From: CAWCKS01 sp963763485
Lineage (GTDB): Bacteria; Pseudomonadota; Alphaproteobacteria; Rhizobiales; Xanthobacteraceae
Length of the DNA stretch: 64,000 nt
Reading direction: 5' to 3'
NCBI GenBank assembly: GCA_963763485.1
Contig: CAVXOW010000005.1
Coordinates: 310,001-374,000, forward strand
Under the pieces are notes generated by a model. The model was not told the DNA's origin and did no database searches. It saw only the letters and a list, made by a program, of their open reading frames with translations. Position numbers and translations under genes: made by a program. The stretch's first letter is position 1; each line of letters opens with the position of its first letter. Positions 1 to 9,603 of the stretch are shown here, piece by piece.

Positions 1-1
1 G

Positions 2-307
2 GTGAAATTGATGAGCTATTTTGTCACATTCCACTGGATGTGGTTCGCGGGCGCGGCGCTGATCGGACTTGCGATGGGCTGGATCGCGATCGTGCAGCGC
101 GGTACCGGCCTCGGCAAGCGTGCGATGCAGATCGCTGCTGCCGTTCTTCTGCTTGCGGTCGTGCTGTCGGCCGTGCGCCTGCTGCCCGGGCGATTTGGCT
201 ACTGGCTTGATCTCGGGCTTGCCATGCTTTCAGTCTATTTTGTGGGCTGCGCGATCGGTTCGTGGTTGCGCGAGCGCGTGATCTGGCGTTCGGCGTCTCG
301 ACCTTAA
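2..307 (+). CDS. Small hypothetical membrane protein, possibly 5'-cut by the window edge
   Basis: About 100 residues with three hydrophobic stretches (roughly residues 12-30, 41-60 and 70-88) separated by short basic loops, so a small inner-membrane protein is likely. The reading frame opens with a GTG at the second base of the window; an in-frame ATG lies three codons later (position 11). The true start could also lie upstream of the window. I do not recognise the family and see no catalytic motif. About 300 bases separate it from the next gene, so it is probably not in that operon. That gap (308-606) shows no gene or structure I can name. Confidence 0.55.
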   Translation: MKLMSYFVTFHWMWFAGAALIGLAMGWIAIVQRGTGLGKRAMQIAAAVLLLAVVLSAVRLLPGRFGYWLDLGLAMLSVYFVGCAIGSWLRERVIWRSASRP

Positions 308-606
308 GCGCTGTTTTTGCGCTCGCCCATTGAACCTGACGATCCGGTAACGATGTCTAACTAGTCGTTCCTGGCGGCGCCGCGCGAGGCAAGTGGCCGC
401 GCCTGCCGCGCTGTTCGTTTTTGCATCGCGGATGGCGCCGGAACCGAAATTCGGCGCGTCGTCGAATTCTTAAGGATGCCGGATACCGCGGCCGGGCAGG
501 CCTCGCGAAGGGGTGATAGTTCTGCTACCACGGTCGGCAGAAGCCAAGAGGGGGCATTTCGGCGTTGCGGTATTTCGCGGCCGAAGGAGCGAATTTCGAG
601 GTCTAG

Positions 607-1692
607 ATGCTGCGATCCGTTCGCAGAACGATGGTGTTCCTGCGCGACAAGCAGATCCTGCACAAAGTGGGCGTCCTGCTCAGCATCACGATTATCGGCG
701 TAGCTTGTTATGTCCTCTACCACATGCTGCGGGATCTCGACTTCGACGAAGTCGTGGATGCGATCAGGGACACCGAGCCGCGGCAGATTGCGCTGTCGGC
801 GCTGTTTGTCTCGGCCGGCTATTTGACGCTCACGCTCTACGACCTGTTCGCTCTGCGGACGATCGGGCGCGCTGACATTCCCTACCGGATCGCGGCGCTC
901 GCCGGCTTCACGAGCTACTCGGTGGGACACAATGTCGGCGCCAGCGTCCTGACCGGCGGCGCGGTGCGCTATCGCATCTATTCCAACTGGGGCCTGACCG
1001 GCGTCGATGTCGCCAAGATCTGCTTCATCGCCGGCTTGACGTTCTGGCTCGGTAATGCCGCGGTCCTCGGGCTCGGCATCGCCTTCCATCCCGAGGCCGC
1101 GAAAGCAATCGACCAGCTGCCGGTCTGGCTCAACCGGACCTTCGGGATCGGCATGCTGATTGGCCTGATCGGCTATGTCGGATGGGTTTGGGCCCGCCCG
1201 CGCCGCATGGGCCGCGGACCCTGGACGGTCGTATTGCCGGGCGGTCCGTTGACGCTGCTGCAGATCGGGATCGGGATCATTGATCTCGCCTGCTGCGCGC
1301 TTGCGATGTACATGCTGGTCCCGGACGAGCCGCATATCGGCTTCGTCACGGTGGCAGTGATCTTCGTCTCGGCGACGCTGCTCGGCTTTGCCAGCCACTC
1401 GCCCGGAGGGCTGGGCGTGTTCGACGCCGCCATGCTGGTCGGGCTGTGGCAGATGGACCGCGAGGACCTTCTCGCCGGGCTCTTATTGTTTCGCGTGCTT
1501 TACTACATTACGCCATTCGTGTTGTCGCTGTGTATCCTGGCTATTCGCGAGCTGGTGACCAGCGCCCAGGCGCGCCGTCGTGCAACTGACATGTCCGATG
1601 TTGTACCGTCGGCAAGTGATTTGATCGCAGCCGAACTCGATCCGCGGACAATCAACCGATCCATGGCGAAGGAGAAGAGTCGTCGGGCGTGA
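607..1692 (+). CDS. UPF0104 / lysylphosphatidylglycerol synthase TM-region family membrane protein
   Basis: A 361-residue polytopic membrane protein with about eight hydrophobic segments. The pattern fits the UPF0104 (YbhN-like) family, the flippase-type membrane half of MprF without the catalytic aminoacyl-transfer domain. Family-typical stretches are GASVLTGGAVRYRIY near residue 120 and SHSPGGLGVFDAAML near residue 270. Family members are thought to move or modify lipids in the inner membrane; the substrate here is unknown. The C-terminal 40 residues are polar and look cytoplasmic. It sits 68 bases upstream of phoR on the same strand, but nothing else ties it to phosphate control. Confidence 0.8.
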   Translation: MLRSVRRTMVFLRDKQILHKVGVLLSITIIGVACYVLYHMLRDLDFDEVVDAIRDTEPRQIALSALFVSAGYLTLTLYDLFALRTIGRADIPYRIAALAGFTSYSVGHNVGASVLTGGAVRYRIYSNWGLTGVDVAKICFIAGLTFWLGNAAVLGLGIAFHPEAAKAIDQLPVWLNRTFGIGMLIGLIGYVGWVWARPRRMGRGPWTVVLPGGPLTLLQIGIGIIDLACCALAMYMLVPDEPHIGFVTVAVIFVSATLLGFASHSPGGLGVFDAAMLVGLWQMDREDLLAGLLLFRVLYYITPFVLSLCILAIRELVTSAQARRRATDMSDVVPSASDLIAAELDPRTINRSMAKEKSRRA

Positions 1693-1760
1693 CCGGCTTT
1701 GCTCTTCGAGACGCGAGCCGGTGGAAAGTCGGCCGAACGCCGTGAGCAAGAGAGCGCCGG

Positions 1761-3047
1761 ATGGAACTCGCTTCACCGCTGTCGCGTGAATGGGCCGGCC
1801 GGCTGCGCCGGGCGACCGTCATTCTGGTCGTCAGCGCGGCCGTGCTCGGCGCTTTTGTTGTGCTCGGTGATTTTTCCGCCCCGCGCGCGCTGTTCGCATT
1901 TTCCTGCATCGCGGTCGCGGCGCTGGTGCCGTGGCGGCTACCTGATGTCGCGCGCGCCCGTGATGACGCGCCGCGCCGTCAACCGGCGGAGGCCGAGGCG
2001 GTGCGTGCGGTCGTCGCAGGGCTCCCCGACCCCGTCGTCGTGCTCGACCGCGCCGGCCGGGTGCTGCATTTCAATGCCGCGGCCGCCGAGCTCGCGCCGG
2101 CGCTGCGCATCGGCGAGCCCGCGCAATCGGCGTTGCGCGCGCCGGAGGTGATCGCGACCTTGCGCAAGGCGCTGGCATCGAACAAACCGCAACGTGTCGA
2201 CTATGTGCATCACGCGCCGATCGATCGCTGGCTCGAGTTGATCGTCACGCCGGTGCCGTTGCCAGCCAATGTCAGCATGCTCGAAGCTGCGATGCTGATG
2301 ATCTTTCACGACCAGACGCCGCTGCGCCGGGTCGAGGAGCTGCGCGCCGATTTCGTCGCCAACGCCAGCCACGAGTTGCGCACGCCGCTTGCGGCACTGT
2401 CCGGCTTCATCGATACGCTGCAGGGGCCGGCGCGCGACGATGCCAACGCGCGCGAGCGCTTCCTCGCCATCATGCGCGCGCAGGCGACGCGGATGGCGCG
2501 CCTGATCGACGATCTGTTGTCACTGTCGCGCATCGAGCTGTCGGCGCATGTGCGCCCGGAGACGCCGATCGATCTGCTGCCGATCCTGCGTCAGGTGGTC
2601 GACGGGCTGGAGTCGCTGGCGCACGAGCGCGGCGTTGCCATCAACGTCGATGTGCCGCCAACACCACTCGTGGTGCCCGGTGATCGTGACGAGTTGCTGC
2701 GTCTGTTCGAGAACCTGATCGAGAACGGCCTGAAGTACGGTGCCTCGGGCGGCAAGGTCGACGTCGCGATGTCGACCGCGACCGCGCCGGACGGCAGCCC
2801 CGAGGTTCGCGTCAAGGTACGCGACTACGGGCCGGGCATCGCCCCGGAGCACGTGCCGCGGCTGACCGAGCGGTTCTATCGTGTCGACGTCGGCGATAGC
2901 CGGGCCCAAGGTGGAACCGGCCTCGGCCTGTCGCTGGTGAAGCACATCCTGAACCGCCATCGGGGCCGGCTCCTGATCGAGAGCACGCCGGGCAAGGGGG
3001 CGACGTTCACTGCGGTTTTCCCCGCACGGCAGGCCGCGTCGGCGTAA
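1761..3047 (+). CDS. phoR: Phosphate regulon sensor histidine kinase PhoR
   Basis: A 428-residue membrane sensor kinase that phosphorylates PhoB when phosphate is scarce. Two N-terminal membrane segments (about 18-36 and 42-58) are followed by a PAS-like region (about 80-180). The HisKA box NASHELRTPLAAL carries the phospho-acceptor His204. The ATPase domain shows an N box near 318-322, DYGPGI at 355-360 and GGTGLGL at 384-390. The short periplasmic loop is typical of PhoR, which senses through the Pst complex and PhoU rather than binding phosphate itself. It lies directly upstream of the Pho box and pstSCAB-phoU-phoB, the usual rhizobial order with kinase and regulator genes at opposite ends. 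Confidence 0.95.
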   Translation: MELASPLSREWAGRLRRATVILVVSAAVLGAFVVLGDFSAPRALFAFSCIAVAALVPWRLPDVARARDDAPRRQPAEAEAVRAVVAGLPDPVVVLDRAGRVLHFNAAAAELAPALRIGEPAQSALRAPEVIATLRKALASNKPQRVDYVHHAPIDRWLELIVTPVPLPANVSMLEAAMLMIFHDQTPLRRVEELRADFVANASHELRTPLAALSGFIDTLQGPARDDANARERFLAIMRAQATRMARLIDDLLSLSRIELSAHVRPETPIDLLPILRQVVDGLESLAHERGVAINVDVPPTPLVVPGDRDELLRLFENLIENGLKYGASGGKVDVAMSTATAPDGSPEVRVKVRDYGPGIAPEHVPRLTERFYRVDVGDSRAQGGTGLGLSLVKHILNRHRGRLLIESTPGKGATFTAVFPARQAASA

Positions 3048-3075
3048 TAAGCGCAGGCATTTCAGCGGCTTGGCG

Positions 3076-3093
3076 CTGTCACGCGCCTGTCAC
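3076..3093 (+). promoter_or_regulatory. Pho box (PhoB binding site) in front of pstS
   Basis: Two perfect CTGTCAC heptamers (3076-3082 and 3087-3093) separated by GCGC, the classic direct-repeat Pho box. A plausible -10 (CATAAA, 3102-3107) lies about 8 bases downstream, so the box takes the place of a -35 element as in known PhoB-activated promoters. The site is 97 bases before the pstS start and should drive pstSCAB-phoU-phoB under phosphate limitation. Confidence 0.9.
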
Positions 3094-3189
3094 CGAACCA
3101 TCATAAAAGGGTCTGGCAAGGGCTTCTATGGGGGAGCCACCGGGGCTGGCGCATCGGGATGCGGGCATCGGGAACCGAAGGAGAAACCC

Positions 3190-4230
3190 ATGACATTCAC
3201 CAAGACACTGCTCGCGGCGGGCCTGCTCGCTGCGACCTTGCTGCCTGCGAAAGCCGCCGACATTTCCGGCGCCGGCGCGACCTTCCCCTATCCGATCTAC
3301 GCCAAGTGGGCGGACGCCTACAAGAAAGAGACCGGCTTCAATTTGAACTATCAATCGATTGGCTCCGGCGGCGGCATCAAGCAGATCGAAGCCAAGACCG
3401 TGACGTTCGGCGCCTCCGACGCGCCGCTCAAGGGCGAAGAGCTCGAGAAGAACGGCCTCGTGCAGTTTCCGATGGTGATGGGTGGCATCGTGCCGGTCGT
3501 CAACCTCGACGGCGTCAACCCGGGCGACCTCGTGATCGACGGCCCGACGCTCGCCAAGATCTTTCTGGGCGACATCAAGACCTGGGACGACCCGGCAATC
3601 AAGAAGCTCAACCCGTCGGCCAAGCTGACCTCGCAGGCGATCGTTGTCGTGCACCGTTCCGACGGCTCGGGCACCACCTTCAACTTCGCGACCTATCTCT
3701 CGGAAGTGAGTCCGGACTGGAAGTCGAAAGTCGGCGCCAACACGTCGGTCGAATGGCCGGTCGGCATCGGCGCCAAGGGTAACGAAGGCGTCTCCAACAA
3801 CATCAGCCAGGCCAAGGGCTCAATCGGCTACGTCGAATACGCCTACGCCAAGCAGAACAAGCTGACCTTCACCAAGATGATCAACAAGGAAGGCAAGACC
3901 GTTTCGCCGACCTCGGCAGCCTTCGCGGCGGCAGCCGCCAACGCCAAGTGGGATTCGCAGCCGGGCTACGGCGTGATCCTCGCCAATCAGCCGGGCGCAG
4001 ACTCCTGGCCGATGACGGCGGCGACCTGGATCCTGATCCACAAGCAGCCGCAGGATCCGGCGGCCGCGGGCGAAGCCCTGAAGTTCTTTGGCTGGGCCTA
4101 CGACAAGGGCGCCAAGATGGCCGACGAACTCGACTACATCGCGATGCCCAAGAACGTTGCCGACAGCGTCAAGGCGACCTGGTCGAAGGAGATCAAGGGC
4201 GCGGATGGCAAGCCGCTGTACGGAATGTGA
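3190..4230 (+). CDS. pstS: Phosphate ABC transporter, periplasmic phosphate-binding protein PstS
   Basis: A 346-residue periplasmic protein that captures inorganic phosphate and delivers it to PstCA. I chose the ATG at 3190 because AAGGAG lies 7 bases upstream and the product starts with a clean signal peptide of about 22 residues ending in PAKA before ADISGAG. The mature start SGAGATFPYPIYAKW and the phosphate-loop segment RSDGSGTTFNF (about residue 156) are PstS hallmarks. The frame stays open upstream to 3070, but that would displace the signal peptide. It is followed by an unusually long 193-base gap before pstC that contains two hairpins. Confidence 0.96.
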   Translation: MTFTKTLLAAGLLAATLLPAKAADISGAGATFPYPIYAKWADAYKKETGFNLNYQSIGSGGGIKQIEAKTVTFGASDAPLKGEELEKNGLVQFPMVMGGIVPVVNLDGVNPGDLVIDGPTLAKIFLGDIKTWDDPAIKKLNPSAKLTSQAIVVVHRSDGSGTTFNFATYLSEVSPDWKSKVGANTSVEWPVGIGAKGNEGVSNNISQAKGSIGYVEYAYAKQNKLTFTKMINKEGKTVSPTSAAFAAAAANAKWDSQPGYGVILANQPGADSWPMTAATWILIHKQPQDPAAAGEALKFFGWAYDKGAKMADELDYIAMPKNVADSVKATWSKEIKGADGKPLYGM

Positions 4231-4250
4231 GGTGATTGGCTTGGTGGCAG

Positions 4251-4304
4251 GGCGAACGCCTTCGCCTTGTCACCGACGCCGGAACGCGGCCTGCGCGGCA
4301 GGCC
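4251..4304 (+). other. Two hairpins in the pstS-pstC gap
   Basis: Hairpin one is GGCGAA (4251-4256), loop CGCC, TTCGCC (4261-4266). Hairpin two is GGCCTGC (4288-4294), loop GCG, GCAGGCC (4298-4304). Neither has a T-tract, so they are not simple terminators. They are well placed to stop 3'-to-5' decay of the upstream pstS message, which would let the binding protein be made in excess over the membrane subunits. Confidence 0.5.
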
Positions 4305-4423
4305 TCGATCAAGAAAAATCAAGCAGAAAATTCAAGACCACGTGTGGGTAGTCGTTTGCGCCGATCTTGTGCCGCCGTTCGAAGCACGAATAGCCTGAGC
4401 GCACCAGGATCGGGGATTGAAAC

Positions 4424-5440
4424 ATGGACTCCGCAGGGGGACGATCAGTGGCGGATCTAGCGTTGCAGGAAACCGGCATGGCCGCGCAGGAGGCCGGGGA
4501 GCGGGCGCGGGTCCTCGATCGATTGAGGGTCGGTGACAACGTCTTCCGGCTACTGACGCGCAGTGCGGCGATCGGAGTGCTTGTGCTGCTTGGCGGCGTT
4601 ATTCTGTCGCTGGTGATCGGTGCCGTGCCGGCGCTCCATGAGTTTGGCTTCGACTTCATCACTTCATCAAGCTGGAACCCCGTGACTGAAAAGTTCGGGG
4701 CGGTGGCGGCGATGTACGGAACGGTGATGACGTCGTTCATCGCGATGCTCTTCGCCATTCCATTCGGCCTTCTGATCGCGATGTTCCTGACTGAGCTGTG
4801 CCCGAAATGGCTGCGGCGGCCGATCGGTATCGCGATCGAACTGCTCGCCGGCATTCCCAGCATCATCTACGGCATCTGGGGCCTGTTCGTGCTGGCGCCG
4901 TTCCTGCAGCAGCATGTGCAACCGGCCCTGATCGATACATTTGCCAGCATCCCGGTCCTGAATGCGCTGTTTGCCGGCCCGCCCTACGGCATCGGCATCC
5001 TCACCGCCGGCCTGATCCTGGCGATCATGGTGCTGCCGTTCATCACCTCGATCTCGCGCGACGTATTTGATTCCGTGCCGCCTGTATTGAAAGAAGCAGC
5101 CTACGGGCTCGGCTGCTCGACCTGGGAGGTCATGCGCTACGTCGTGCTGCCCTATGCGCGCGTCGGCGTGATCGGCGGTGTGATGCTCGGCCTTGGCCGT
5201 GCGCTCGGTGAGACCATGGCCGTGACCTTCGTGATCGGCAATGCGCACAAGATTGCGACCTCGGTGCTCGCGCCGGGCACCACGATTTCGGCGACCATCG
5301 CCAACGAATTCACCGAAGCGGTCGGTGATCTCTATACGTCGTCCTTGATTGCGCTGGGATTGATCCTGTTCTTTATCACCTTTGTGGTATTGGCGGCGGC
5401 CCGCTACATGCTGCTGCGCATGGAACGGAGGGCCGGCTGA
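4424..5440 (+). CDS. pstC: Phosphate ABC transporter permease PstC
   Basis: A 338-residue inner-membrane permease that pairs with PstA to form the phosphate channel. The N-terminal 45 residues are polar. They are followed by a first membrane segment, a periplasmic loop (HEFGFDFITSSSWNP) and a block of five further helices. The ABC-permease EAA loop reads EAAYGLGCSTWEVMRYV near residue 225. The ATG at 4424 is used; an in-frame GTG at 4448 is an alternative. The stop overlaps the pstA start by one base, which indicates translational coupling. Confidence 0.94.
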   Translation: MDSAGGRSVADLALQETGMAAQEAGERARVLDRLRVGDNVFRLLTRSAAIGVLVLLGGVILSLVIGAVPALHEFGFDFITSSSWNPVTEKFGAVAAMYGTVMTSFIAMLFAIPFGLLIAMFLTELCPKWLRRPIGIAIELLAGIPSIIYGIWGLFVLAPFLQQHVQPALIDTFASIPVLNALFAGPPYGIGILTAGLILAIMVLPFITSISRDVFDSVPPVLKEAAYGLGCSTWEVMRYVVLPYARVGVIGGVMLGLGRALGETMAVTFVIGNAHKIATSVLAPGTTISATIANEFTEAVGDLYTSSLIALGLILFFITFVVLAAARYMLLRMERRAG

Positions 5441-6285
5441 TGGCTAGATCGCTCTATGCATCGCGCCGCCGCCGCAACTCTCTTGCGGTCGGTGCTTCGC
5501 TCGCGGCCACCGGTATCGGCCTGGCATGGCTTGCGGCCATTCTCGGCGGGCTGTTCTGGCAAGGCTTCAGTGGGTTGTCGCTGAAGGTCTTCACCGAGAT
5601 GACGCCGCCGCCAGGCTCTGACGGCGGCCTCCTCAACGCGATTTCCGGAAGCCTGATCATGACGGTGCTTGGGGTCGTGATCGGCACCCCGATCGGCCTG
5701 CTGGCCGGTACCTACATGGCTGAGTACGGCCGGCACGACAAACTCACCAGCGTGGTACGCTTCATCAACGACATTCTCTTGAGCGCGCCCTCGATCGTGG
5801 TCGGCCTGTTCATTTACGAAATCCTGGTCCGTCCGATGGGGCACTTCTCGGCGCTCGCCGGCGCGGTCTCGCTCGCGGTGCTGGTCATACCCGTCGTAGT
5901 CCGCACCACCGAGGACATGCTGATCCTCGTGCCCAACACGCTGCGCGAAGCCGCGGTGTCGATTGGCCTGCCGCGCTCTTTGATGATCCGCAAGATCGCC
6001 TATCGTGCGGCGCTGTCCGGCATCGTGACCGGCGTCCTCCTCGCGGTCGCACGGGTGTCCGGTGAGACCGCGCCGCTGTTGTTCACGTCGCTGAACAACC
6101 AGTTCTTCTCCTCCAACCTGAATGCGCCGATGGCAAGCCTGCCGGCGGTTATCTTCCAGTTCGCGCTCAGCCCCTACAAGGAGTGGCAGAGCCTGGCCTG
6201 GACCGGTGCGCTCATCATCACCCTGTCCGTGCTCGCCTTGAGCATCATTGCCCGCGCGCTGGCGGGATCGAGGAAAGCGTCATGA
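5440..6285 (+). CDS. pstA: Phosphate ABC transporter permease PstA
   Basis: A 281-residue inner-membrane permease and partner of PstC. It has six hydrophobic segments and the EAA loop EAAVSIGLPRSLMIRK near residue 168, where PstB docks. The tail SLNNQFFSSNLNAPMASLP is characteristic of PstA. It starts one base inside the pstC stop and overlaps pstB through ATGA, so pstC, pstA and pstB are translated as a block. Length is normal for the family and nothing is missing. Confidence 0.94.
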   Translation: MARSLYASRRRRNSLAVGASLAATGIGLAWLAAILGGLFWQGFSGLSLKVFTEMTPPPGSDGGLLNAISGSLIMTVLGVVIGTPIGLLAGTYMAEYGRHDKLTSVVRFINDILLSAPSIVVGLFIYEILVRPMGHFSALAGAVSLAVLVIPVVVRTTEDMLILVPNTLREAAVSIGLPRSLMIRKIAYRAALSGIVTGVLLAVARVSGETAPLLFTSLNNQFFSSNLNAPMASLPAVIFQFALSPYKEWQSLAWTGALIITLSVLALSIIARALAGSRKAS

Positions 6286-7097
6286 ATGTAGCGTCCATGT
6301 CCACGCCGGTTGTTGCACACACTCCGATCGACCAGGCGTCATTGATGCCGAAGATTTCGATCAAGAGCCTCGATTTCTTCTACGGCGACAGCAAGGCGCT
6401 GAAGAACATCAACCTGCAGCTCTATGCTAACAAGGCGACCGCGTTCATCGGTCCGTCCGGCTGCGGCAAATCGACGTTGCTGCGCGTCCTGAACCGGATG
6501 TACGACCTCTATCCCGGCCAGCACGCGATCGGCGAGGTCACGCTCGACGGCGAGAACGTGCTATCGGCGCGGCTCGACCTCAACCTGTTGCGTGCCCGCG
6601 TCGGCATGGTGTTCCAGAAGCCGACGCCGTTCCCGATGTCGATCTACGAGAATATCGCGTTCGGCATCCGCCTCTACGAGCGGCTGTCGAAGAGCGAGCT
6701 CGATGATCGTGTCGAGCATTCGCTGCGTCGTGCCGCGTTGTGGGAAGAGGTCAAGGACAAGCTTGCCGCCAGCGGCCTGAGCCTGTCCGGCGGCCAGCAG
6801 CAGCGCCTGTGCATCGCGCGCACGGTCGCGGTCCGGCCCGAGGTGATCCTGTTCGACGAGCCGTGCTCGGCGCTCGATCCGATCTCGACCGCCAAGATCG
6901 AGACCCTGATCGACGAGCTGAAAGAGGATTACACGATCGCGATCGTGACGCATAACATGCAGCAGGCCGCGCGCGTCTCGGATTTCACGGCCTTCATGTA
7001 TCTCGGCGAGCTGATCGAGTTCGGCGATACCTCGAAGATATTCACCTCGCCCGGCGATCGCCGGACGCAAGACTATATCACCGGCCGGTTCGGCTAA
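6282..7097 (+). CDS. pstB: Phosphate ABC transporter ATP-binding protein PstB
   Basis: A 271-residue ATPase that powers PstSCA. I chose the ATG at 6282, which overlaps the pstA stop (ATGA); a longer frame opens at 6183 but would overlap pstA by about 100 bases. Walker A is GPSGCGKST at residues 57-65, the signature is LSGGQQQRLCIAR, Walker B is VILFDEPCSALDP, and the switch histidine lies in VTHNMQQA. The Q-loop stretch VGMVFQKPTPFPMSIYENI is specific to PstB among importer ATPases. Confidence 0.96.
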   Translation: MNVASMSTPVVAHTPIDQASLMPKISIKSLDFFYGDSKALKNINLQLYANKATAFIGPSGCGKSTLLRVLNRMYDLYPGQHAIGEVTLDGENVLSARLDLNLLRARVGMVFQKPTPFPMSIYENIAFGIRLYERLSKSELDDRVEHSLRRAALWEEVKDKLAASGLSLSGGQQQRLCIARTVAVRPEVILFDEPCSALDPISTAKIETLIDELKEDYTIAIVTHNMQQAARVSDFTAFMYLGELIEFGDTSKIFTSPGDRRTQDYITGRFG

Positions 7098-7120
7098 CGG
7101 TGAGGGCAGAGGACTAGATT

Positions 7121-7840
7121 ATGGCGTCGGAACATACAGCCAAGGCCTTCGATATCGATCTGCAGGAGCTGACCCGCCTGGTCGCCGAAATGGGCGGCCT
7201 GGCCGAGCGTCAGATCATGGATTCGGTCGATGCCCTCATTCGCCGCGATACCAGCCTCGCCAAGCTCGTGGTCGAGCGCGATGCCGATATCGACAAGCTG
7301 CAGCACGCGCTGGAAGAGCGCGCGGTGTTGACCATTGCGCGACGCCAGCCGATGGCGGTCGATTTGCGCGAGATCGTCAGCGCGCTGCGGGTTGCCACCG
7401 ACCTCGAGCGGATCGGCGATCTCGCCAAGAACAACTCAAAGCGCATCACCGCGCTCGAGGGCGATTTCAACCCGCTCAAGCTGATCCGCGGCCTAGAGCA
7501 CATGGCGAGACTCGTGCTGGTGCAGATCAAGGCGGTGCTCGATGCCTACGCCGCTCACGACGTGCCGGCGGCGATGCAGGTCTGGAAGGGCGACGAGGAA
7601 GTCGACGCGCTGTGTACGTCGCTGTTCCGCGAGCTCCTGACCTACATGATGGAAGATCCGCGCAACATCTCGTTCTGTCTGCACCTGATGTTCTGCGCCA
7701 AGAACATCGAGCGGATGGGCGATCACGCCACCAACATCGCCGAGACCGTGTTCTACATGATTGAGGGACAGCAGATTTCCGATAAACGCCCGAAGGGCGA
7801 CATGACTAGTTTTGCGTCAATCGCACCGGGCGCCAACTGA
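7121..7840 (+). CDS. phoU: Phosphate signalling complex protein PhoU
   Basis: A 239-residue, all-helical cytoplasmic protein made of two repeated three-helix PhoU domains. Each repeat has the metal-binding pattern of the family: DLERIGDLAKN near residue 104 and NIERMGDHATNIAE near residue 204. PhoU links the Pst transporter to PhoR and keeps the regulon off when phosphate is plentiful. The gene lies 23 bases after pstB and 23 bases before the chosen phoB start, inside the same operon. Confidence 0.95.
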   Translation: MASEHTAKAFDIDLQELTRLVAEMGGLAERQIMDSVDALIRRDTSLAKLVVERDADIDKLQHALEERAVLTIARRQPMAVDLREIVSALRVATDLERIGDLAKNNSKRITALEGDFNPLKLIRGLEHMARLVLVQIKAVLDAYAAHDVPAAMQVWKGDEEVDALCTSLFRELLTYMMEDPRNISFCLHLMFCAKNIERMGDHATNIAETVFYMIEGQQISDKRPKGDMTSFASIAPGAN

Positions 7841-7863
7841 GTTTGCGCAGGGAACAATTGGAT

Positions 7864-8571
7864 ATGAGCGCACGCATTCTGGTCGTCGAGGACGAAGAGG
7901 CCTTGGCGACGCTGCTCCGTTACAACCTGGAGGCTGAGGGTTATGACGTCGAGACCGTCGTCCGCGGCGACGAGGCCGATACCCGGCTGAAGGAGCGGAT
8001 TCCCGATGTTGTGGTGCTGGACTGGATGTTGCCGGGCCTCTCCGGCATCGAGCTGTGCCGCCGCCTGCGCGCCCGGCCCGAGACACGCCAGCTGCCGATC
8101 ATCATGCTGACCGCGCGTGGCGAGGAAAGCGAGCGCGTCCGTGGCCTGGCGACCGGCGCCGACGATTACATCGTCAAGCCGTTCTCGGTTCCGGAGCTGC
8201 TGGCGCGGGTCAAGGGCCTGCTGCGTCGTGCCGCGCCGGAGCGGCTCGCCAATGTCCTGACCTTCGGCGATCTCGAGCTCGATCGTGAAAAGCGCCGCGT
8301 GGCGCGCGCTGGTCAGCCGATCGACCTCGGCCCGACCGAGTATCGCCTGCTGGAATTCTTTCTGCAGCATCCGGGGCGGGTGTTCAGCCGCGAGCAGCTG
8401 CTCGACGGGGTCTGGGGCCGCGACATCTATATCGATGAGCGCACCGTCGACGTTCACATCGGTCGTCTGCGCAAGGTGCTGAATGCCGGCCGTGCCGCCG
8501 ATCCGATCCGCACCGTGCGCGGCGCCGGTTATGCGCTCGACGATCGCTTCGGCCGCGCCGAGGCGGTGTGA
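7864..8571 (+). CDS. phoB: Phosphate regulon response regulator PhoB
   Basis: A 235-residue OmpR/PhoB-type regulator. The receiver domain starts at ARILVVEDEE; the phospho-acceptor is Asp53 in VVLDWMLPG, the switch threonine is in MLTARG and the conserved lysine in IVKPFS. The C-terminal winged helix ends with TVDVHIGRLRKVLN and VRGAGYALD. I use the ATG at 7864; an in-frame TTG at 7843 would add seven residues that do not belong to the receiver fold. As the last gene of the operon behind the Pho box, its expression should be self-amplifying. Confidence 0.95.
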   Translation: MSARILVVEDEEALATLLRYNLEAEGYDVETVVRGDEADTRLKERIPDVVVLDWMLPGLSGIELCRRLRARPETRQLPIIMLTARGEESERVRGLATGADDYIVKPFSVPELLARVKGLLRRAAPERLANVLTFGDLELDREKRRVARAGQPIDLGPTEYRLLEFFLQHPGRVFSREQLLDGVWGRDIYIDERTVDVHIGRLRKVLNAGRAADPIRTVRGAGYALDDRFGRAEAV

Positions 8572-8593
8572 ATTCTTCTCGCGGTGATATCTG

Positions 8594-8726
8594 CTCCGCT
8601 CATTCCCGCGAAAGTCTGGCGAAGCTGTGTTTCGCCATAGAATCCAGCCAAGAAAAAATGGCGATCTCCGCGATCACGCTATTGCTTGGCAAAGACTGGA
8701 TCCCCGCGTCCGCGGGGATGAGCGGG
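8594..8726. repeat. Rhizobial intergenic palindromic mosaic repeat, copy 1
   Basis: Lies between the converging phoB and gcrA genes. It contains the block CTCCGCTCATTCCCGCGAAAG, a middle part with AAGAAAAAATGGCGA, and an inverted block around TCCCCGCGTCCGCGGGGA ending in GAGCGGG. The first block recurs exactly at 20754. Both outer blocks recur with a few changes at 61624-61733. This mosaic of palindromes is the style of RIME/REP-like elements in rhizobia. Confidence 0.7.
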
Positions 8727-8737
8727 TTGTGCTGGCC

Positions 8738-9244
<507 letters not shown>

Positions 9245-9567
9245 TGCAATCTTCCCTCGGCAGGGTCGTGCGGCTGAGCAGGCCAACCGCAGCGACTTCA
9301 ATCGTTTAGTCCCGGCAGAATCCCCCCTCCGTCGCCGGAATCCTTAATCTAAGGAGACCGGACGCTACGCGAAACCAAACCGTACGAAGGAGCAGAGCCG
9401 CCGCGCGAGATGTCGTATCTGACGGCTGCGACGCTACAATATGGCGTGACTCGGCCGCAAGAGTCCGATGCCCGTAGGTCCACATGTTCCCGTGCATAAG
9501 GGCCCAAAAATCAGCTTTTTCTGGGACTTGCGGCCTTTGCGGAGTCCGCCCGGGCCTTCCCATGCTG

Positions 9568-9595
9568 TTGACAGCCGACAGCCCGCTAATAGAAT
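9568..9595 (+). promoter_or_regulatory. Strong sigma-70-type promoter upstream of argD
   Basis: TTGACA (9568-9573), a 16-base spacer and TAGAAT (9590-9595). The -35 box is a perfect consensus, rare by chance in DNA this GC-rich. Transcription would begin near 9602, right at the foot of the hairpin at 9604. Confidence 0.65.
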
Positions 9596-9603
9596 GTCTG
9601 TCA

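Noticed and set aside
361..1398. Long open frame on the minus strand opposite the UPF0104 gene
   Set aside because: Composition is Arg/Asp/Glu/Gln-rich without domains, typical of an antisense shadow in GC-rich coding DNA; the plus-strand membrane protein is clearly the real gene.
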